Of a stretch of 58,645 bases of DNA, positions 54,128 through 58,645 are shown in pieces. Position 1 is the stretch's first letter; each line of letters begins with the position of its first letter. The translations under genes were made by a program, and so were the position numbers. The notes beneath the pieces were generated by a model. That model ran no database searches and was not told the origin of the DNA. It worked only from the letters and a program-made list of their open reading frames with translations. The stretch lies in assembly GCA_022824865.1 (NCBI GenBank), contig JAJDZD010000047.1, positions 1-58,645 of the forward strand, written 5' to 3'. Origin of the DNA: Chloroflexota bacterium (GTDB lineage: Bacteria > Chloroflexota > UBA11872).

Positions 54128-55564
54128 TTGGCTGATCGCCGCCCGCACGTCATTTTCATCACGACGGATCAGCAGCGCGGCGACGCCCTCAGCATCAACG
54201 GCGCGGATCCCCTGGCCACCCCCAACCTCGACTTCCTGGCCGCCAGCGGGACCAACTTCACCCGCGCCTACGCCGAAGTCCCGTCCTGCATCGGCGCCCG
54301 CCGCACCATGCTGTCCGGCATGCGGCCCTTCAACCACGGCATGGTCGGCTTCTACGGCGGCGTCGGCTGGGCGCTCGACCACTCGCTGCCGGCTGAACTC
54401 TCCAGGGCCGGCTACCAGACCCAACTGGTCGGCAAGCTCCACATGTACCCCCGGCGCAAGCGCTACGGCTTCGACAACATGGTCTGGGCCGACAGCCAAC
54501 GCGACAACAACGATTACGCCGAGTGGCTGGCCGACAACGGCGCCACGTCGCTGGAGATGGGCCTCGCCCACGGCGTCTCCACCAACGGCTGGGTGGGACG
54601 CCCGAGCCATCTCGACGAACGCTTCTCCCACACCACCTGGTGCGTCAACGAGGCCCTCCGCTTCATCGGCCAGCGCGACCCCGACGCCCCGTTCTTCCTC
54701 TGGGTCTCCTTCGTCGATCCACACCCGCCCCTCACTCCACCTCTCGTCTACTGGGAACGCTACGAGTCGATAGACCTTCCCGAGCCCTACGTCGGCGACT
54801 GGGCGCCCCGGCTGGATACGCCGCCGCCCGGCCTCAACCCCGACGCCTCCGTCATGCGCCTCCGCGAAGACGATCTCCACCGCTGCCGCGCCGGCTACTA
54901 CGGCCTCGTCAACCACGTCGATGATCAGGTCTCGCGCCTGCTCAAGGGCTTCCGCGAAAGCGGCCTGCTGGACGACGCCTTCGTGCTCTTCACCAGCGAC
55001 CACGGCGAAATGCTTGGCGATCACAACCTCTTCCGAAAGACTTGGCCCTACGAGGCCTCCATCCGCGTCCCGTTCCTGGCCCGCGCTCCCGAGTGGATGG
55101 ACTGCACCGCCGAACGCACCATCGAACGCCCCGTCGGCCTGCAGGACGTCATGCCGACCATCCTCGACGCGGCCGGCGTCCCGATCCCCGAGTCTGTCGA
55201 CGGAGCCAGCGTCCTCCCCTTCATGCGCGGCGATTCACCCGCGTGGCGCGACTACCTCCACGGCGAGCACACCGCCTGCTACGAGCCCGACCAGGGCAAC
55301 CAGTGGGTCACCGACGGCCGCGAAAAACTGATCTGGTACACCCAGACCGGCGAGGAACAGTTCTTCGATCTCGACGCCGATCCACTCGAAATGCACAACG
55401 CCCTCAACGACGCCAGCGAACGCGTTGACAAGTGGCGTCGGCGCCTCATCGACGAACTGGCCGCTCGCCCCGAAGGCTTCGTCAGCGACGGCCGCCTGGT
55501 CGCCGGGCAGCACGAACTCCGCCCGGAACAGCTACAACCCGCAACCAACCAGGTGAGCGCCTGA
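54128..55564 (+). CDS. Sulfatase-family protein with non-standard FGly motif (CIGAR)
   Basis: The 478 residues begin RPHVIFITTDQQRGDALSI with the metal-binding Asp pair. The active-site Cys at about residue 53 lies in PSCIGARRTMLSG; the usual pattern is C-x-P/A-x-R, so the third position is Gly. Further signatures are GKLHMYPRR, HPPLTPP, FTSDHGEMLGDH and HGEH. Type I sulfatases remove sulfate esters after conversion of the Cys to formylglycine. Start TTG at 54128 is the best available. It is paralogous to the next gene, which starts five bases after its stop. Confidence 0.85.
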   Translation: MADRRPHVIFITTDQQRGDALSINGADPLATPNLDFLAASGTNFTRAYAEVPSCIGARRTMLSGMRPFNHGMVGFYGGVGWALDHSLPAELSRAGYQTQLVGKLHMYPRRKRYGFDNMVWADSQRDNNDYAEWLADNGATSLEMGLAHGVSTNGWVGRPSHLDERFSHTTWCVNEALRFIGQRDPDAPFFLWVSFVDPHPPLTPPLVYWERYESIDLPEPYVGDWAPRLDTPPPGLNPDASVMRLREDDLHRCRAGYYGLVNHVDDQVSRLLKGFRESGLLDDAFVLFTSDHGEMLGDHNLFRKTWPYEASIRVPFLARAPEWMDCTAERTIERPVGLQDVMPTILDAAGVPIPESVDGASVLPFMRGDSPAWRDYLHGEHTACYEPDQGNQWVTDGREKLIWYTQTGEEQFFDLDADPLEMHNALNDASERVDKWRRRLIDELAARPEGFVSDGRLVAGQHELRPEQLQPATNQVSA

Positions 55565-55569
55565 TCCCC

Positions 55570-57072
55570 ATGCCCCGCCGCCGCCCGCACATCCTCCTGA
55601 TCACCTCGGATCAGCAACGCGCCGACGCGCTCGGCATTGACGGCCATCCCGTCCTGCGAACCCCAAACCTCGACTACCTGGCCGGCAACGGCGCCTGGTT
55701 CCGCTCGGCCTTCAGCGAGTCGCCAACCTGCATCCCCGCGCGCCGCGTCATCCTCTCCGGCCAGGCCCCCGTCACCAACGGCATGGTCGGCTTCTACGGC
55801 GGCTACCACTGGAACCTCCGCCACTCCATCGCCTCCACCCTTGCGGACGCCGGCTATCAGACCGAGCTCATTGGCAAGACCCACTGGCACCCGGACCGCA
55901 AGCGCTTCGGCTTTCAGCACATGCTCGTCGCCAACAGCCAGCGTGACGGCAACGACTACGCCGACTGGCTCAACGCCCAGGGCCGCCGCGAAGTCTTGGC
56001 CGGCAAGTTGCACGGCGTCGAGACCAACTCCTTCAACGCCCGCCCCAGCCACCTGCCCGAGGGTTACGACCTCACCACCTGGTGCGTCAACGAGTCCCTC
56101 AAGCTCATCCAAAAGCGCGATCCCGAGGCCCCGCTCTTCTTGTGGGTCTCAGTGGTCGATCCGCACCCGCCCTTCACCCCGCCCAAGCTGTACTTCGACC
56201 GCTACATGGCCCGCGCCGACGACATCCCCGAGCCCTTCATCGGCGACTGGGCCAGGCAGTTCGACCAACCCAACCTCGGCCTCAACATCCAACCCGTCGA
56301 TATCAACCTGCCCGACGCCTGGATGCGCCGCATGCGTGCCGCCTACTACGGGCTCGTCAATCACATCGACGACCAGGTCAACCGCGTCTTTCGCGCGCTT
56401 TCCGCCGCCGGCATGTGGCGGGACACCGTCGTGCTCTACACCAGCGACCACGGCGAGATGCTGGGTGACCACAACCTCTTCCGCAAAGCCTGGGCGCACC
56501 AACCTTCCGCCAACATCCCCTTCATCCTGCGGCTCCCCGAATGGCTCGAACCGCAACACGGCGCCGTGATCGATCAGCCGGTCGGCCTCCAGGACGTCAT
56601 GCCAACCCTGCTGGACGCGGCGGACGTCCCGATCCCAGACTCAGTCGACGGCCGCAGCGTCCTCCCGCTCGCTCGCGGCGACCAAACGTCCTGGCGCCCC
56701 TTCCTCCACGGCGAGCACCATGGCGGCCGACGCGGCCGCAGCAGCGCACGCTGGGCGGAATACGCGCCGGCCCATCAGTACCTGACCGATGGCCGCGAAA
56801 AATACATCTGGTACCCCGCGGACGGCCGCGAGCAATTCTTCGACCTGGCACGCGACCCGCACGAGCTCCACAACGCGGCAGACGACCCCGCCGCCGCATC
56901 CCGCGTGGCCCTCTGGCGCCGGCGCATGCTGGACCAGCTACGCAACCGCCCGGAGGGGTTCGTGGACGGCCAACGCCTTGTCGCGGGACGTCCGCAACTC
57001 TTGCCCGACCAGATCCGCCCCGACATCAATCGCCGGGGCAAATCGTGGTCGCTCTCCGTAGCCGTCCCCTAG
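55570..57072 (+). CDS. Type I sulfatase
   Basis: The 500 residues begin RPHILLITSDQQRADALGIDG and carry the canonical formylglycine motif CIPAR at about residue 54 (PTCIPARRVILSG), with GKTHWHPDRKR, DPHPPFTPP, YTSDHGEMLGDHNLF and HGEHHGG. It aligns over its length with the preceding sulfatase. The natural substrate is not clear; sulfated sugars are favoured by the locus. No signal peptide is seen, so it may act on imported material. The ATG lies five bases past the stop of the first sulfatase; no clear ribosome site. Confidence 0.9.
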   Translation: MPRRRPHILLITSDQQRADALGIDGHPVLRTPNLDYLAGNGAWFRSAFSESPTCIPARRVILSGQAPVTNGMVGFYGGYHWNLRHSIASTLADAGYQTELIGKTHWHPDRKRFGFQHMLVANSQRDGNDYADWLNAQGRREVLAGKLHGVETNSFNARPSHLPEGYDLTTWCVNESLKLIQKRDPEAPLFLWVSVVDPHPPFTPPKLYFDRYMARADDIPEPFIGDWARQFDQPNLGLNIQPVDINLPDAWMRRMRAAYYGLVNHIDDQVNRVFRALSAAGMWRDTVVLYTSDHGEMLGDHNLFRKAWAHQPSANIPFILRLPEWLEPQHGAVIDQPVGLQDVMPTLLDAADVPIPDSVDGRSVLPLARGDQTSWRPFLHGEHHGGRRGRSSARWAEYAPAHQYLTDGREKYIWYPADGREQFFDLARDPHELHNAADDPAAASRVALWRRRMLDQLRNRPEGFVDGQRLVAGRPQLLPDQIRPDINRRGKSWSLSVAVP

Positions 57073-57166
57073 CGCCAGTGCATCGGCGCGATTTCAGCCC
57101 CACGCTCACCGCGCGGTATCGTCAGTGCAACCCGGTGCCTTGTGCGCCACGCAGGGAGTTTCCGCC

Positions 57167-58615
57167 ATGCTGAATTCCGGCGATTTCACACTCCTCTTCT
57201 GGGACGACAACTACCTGAGTCGCTGGAACAACTGCCGGCGGGGAATCGGCCAGCCGCAGCTTGTCCCGGAGGCCACGCTCGAAGAGCCCGGATTCTGGCT
57301 CGGCTCCGGCTACCCCACCGCCTTCAAGCACGAATCGGGCGTCTGGCGAATCCTCTACAACGGCAAGTCCGTCGTCCCCGAGGAACAGCCCGATAGCTAC
57401 GCCCTCGTAGCCGAGAGCGACGACGGCATCCACTGGGAGAAGCCCGACCTCACCGACCGCGTTCCCCTTCCCGACCGCCGCTACCCCAACCAAGTGCTGA
57501 GGAAGTCCGAGGACTTCCACCAGTGGGACTGCTACTTCGACGAGCGAGCCGAAGACCCGAACGAGCGCGTCAAGGGCTTTGCGGTCGGCAAGGGCAACCA
57601 CCTCTGGACGTCGCCCGAGGGCCTGAACTGGACGCGCGTTGAAGGCGTCGAATGGCGCAAGCACAGCCCCGACCCGCCCAGCACCGCCTACTGGAACCAC
57701 GTGCGCGACTGCTACGTCATCAGCGCCCGCCCGGCGCCTCACGCGCACCCGCGGCGGGTGGCCCTGTCCGAAACGAAGGACTTCCGCACCTACAGCGAGC
57801 CTGAACTGGTGCTCGCCACCGACGCCCTCGACACCCCATTGGCCGAAATCTACGGCATGGTCGCCTTCCCGTACGCCGACAAGTTTGTCGGCCTGGTCTG
57901 GATCTATCACACCGATCCCGTTCCCCTGGTGAAGTACTGGGGAGGCAAGACCGACTGCCAGTTGGCCTACAGCTACAACGGCTGGCACTTCAACCGCTCC
58001 ATCCGGGAGCCCTTCATCCCCAACGCCGAACAGGGCGAATACGGCGCGGGAACCATGCGCCCGCACAGCCTCGTCGTCGACGACGACAACCAGATCCGCA
58101 TCTACTCCAGTGCGTCCAAGCTCGAGCACGGCTACCACATCAACCCCCATATCGGACCCAAACGACTCGAACGCGGACCGGCTGGCGAGGGCAATGACAC
58201 CGGCGCCCTGCTCATGCACAAGCTGCGGTTGGACGGCTTCTATTACGTCGAGTCCTGCTTCGGTCCGGGCATGATCGGCACCCGCTCCCTCTATTGGCAG
58301 GGCGGCGAAGCCAGGTTCAACATCCAGTCCGGTCTTGAGACCCGAGTCCAGGTCACCGACCCGACCGGCGAGGTGATCGAGGGCTACAGCTACGACCACT
58401 GCCAGCCGTTTACCGGCGACGCGCTCGACTGGACGCCCCGCTGGAGCGGCGGTCGCGGCCTTGCGTCCTTCACCGGCCAGGCGATTCGCCTCGAGGTCGA
58501 AATGAACAACGCCCGCATCTACGCCATTCGCGGCGACTTCCTCCCGCTATCCGGCAGAGAGCTGAGGACCTTCATGGATCGGGGCGAGAAGCCCATCCCG
58601 CGCCCCGGCTTCTAG
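57167..58615 (+). CDS. Beta-propeller glycosidase-like protein, family not identified (copy C)
   Basis: The 482 residues belong with copies A and B: WRILYNGKSVVPEEQPDSYALVAESDDGIHWEKPDL, LWTSPEGLNWTRVEG, LAEIYGMVAFPYADKFVGLVWIYHTDP, CQLAYSYNGWHFNRSIREPFIPN, and ARIYAIRGDFLPL. It is shorter and more divergent than the other two. AGGGAG lies ten bases before the ATG chosen at 57167; an earlier ATG or GTG is possible but residues before it look unlike a protein start. It ends 30 bases before the window edge. Substrate unknown. Confidence 0.7.
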   Translation: MLNSGDFTLLFWDDNYLSRWNNCRRGIGQPQLVPEATLEEPGFWLGSGYPTAFKHESGVWRILYNGKSVVPEEQPDSYALVAESDDGIHWEKPDLTDRVPLPDRRYPNQVLRKSEDFHQWDCYFDERAEDPNERVKGFAVGKGNHLWTSPEGLNWTRVEGVEWRKHSPDPPSTAYWNHVRDCYVISARPAPHAHPRRVALSETKDFRTYSEPELVLATDALDTPLAEIYGMVAFPYADKFVGLVWIYHTDPVPLVKYWGGKTDCQLAYSYNGWHFNRSIREPFIPNAEQGEYGAGTMRPHSLVVDDDNQIRIYSSASKLEHGYHINPHIGPKRLERGPAGEGNDTGALLMHKLRLDGFYYVESCFGPGMIGTRSLYWQGGEARFNIQSGLETRVQVTDPTGEVIEGYSYDHCQPFTGDALDWTPRWSGGRGLASFTGQAIRLEVEMNNARIYAIRGDFLPLSGRELRTFMDRGEKPIPRPGF

Positions 58616-58645
58616 CATGGGGCTGGCTCAGGGCGCCTCTACGAA

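Overview
The window reads as a high-GC chromosomal fragment, most probably from a Chloroflexota bacterium of the kind found free-living in the sea or in sponges (inference). The reasons are the solute-binding lipoprotein with a Lys/Glu/Val/Pro stalk typical of Chloroflexota, a dapL-type aminotransferase next to dapF, fused gamma-alpha 2-oxoacid:ferredoxin oxidoreductase genes, frequent GTG and TTG starts, and many glycan-degrading genes with sulfatases. No rRNA, CRISPR array or complete insertion sequence was found. One tRNA is present, tRNA-Arg(UCU).

Layout. 1-10 kb is a surface-protein region. It holds the 3' part of a very large GLUG-repeat protein with EF-hand-like loops (1-4278), a PIN-domain toxin remnant, a large Ig/LRR/cadherin lipoprotein on the minus strand, miaA, a frameshifted cadherin fragment and a small lipoprotein. 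10-11.3 kb has two tandem VanZ-like membrane proteins and a possible 40-residue ORF. 11.4-16.3 kb is a tightly coupled operon: a promoter, a roughly 210-nt leader with a REP-like element and a long AT hairpin, then dapF, dapL, hflX and a ceramidase-family gene. 16.3-18.6 kb is an accessory scar with a tyrosine recombinase, a zinc-ribbon membrane protein and about 890 bp without a recognisable gene but with an AT-rich 11-bp perfect inverted repeat. 18.6-21.2 kb is a DUF2089 regulator plus two DUF4097 proteins behind a promoter whose spacer is a palindrome.

21.3-26.2 kb carries an enolase-superfamily enzyme, a GNAT acetyltransferase, an M24 aminopeptidase-like protein, an SDR-DUF2867 fusion and the tRNA. 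26.2-34.9 kb is one long minus-strand cluster: a tiny basic protein, an M16 protease, a TPR protein, a Roadblock protein, ndk, sucC, sucD, korA and korB. Together kor, suc and ndk would take 2-oxoglutarate to succinate with reduction of ferredoxin, substrate-level phosphorylation and nucleotide balancing. 35.0-38.9 kb is a coupled set: a TIM-barrel isomerase, separate heptose kinase and adenylyltransferase genes (rfaE1, rfaE2) and murJ. 38.9-41.7 kb has a ThDP enzyme, a small lipoprotein and an SDR.

41.7-58.6 kb is a carbohydrate locus: a GH32-like protein, an amidohydrolase, an ABC sugar importer (binding protein, stem-loop, two permeases), three large proteins resembling five-bladed beta-propeller glycosidases that I cannot place in a named family, a BNR/Asp-box sialidase-like protein, a D-2-hydroxyacid dehydrogenase and two paralogous sulfatases. 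I infer capture and breakdown of a sulfated glycan. No ATPase subunit of the importer is encoded here, so a shared one elsewhere is likely. This locus is the best candidate for undescribed biochemistry in the window.
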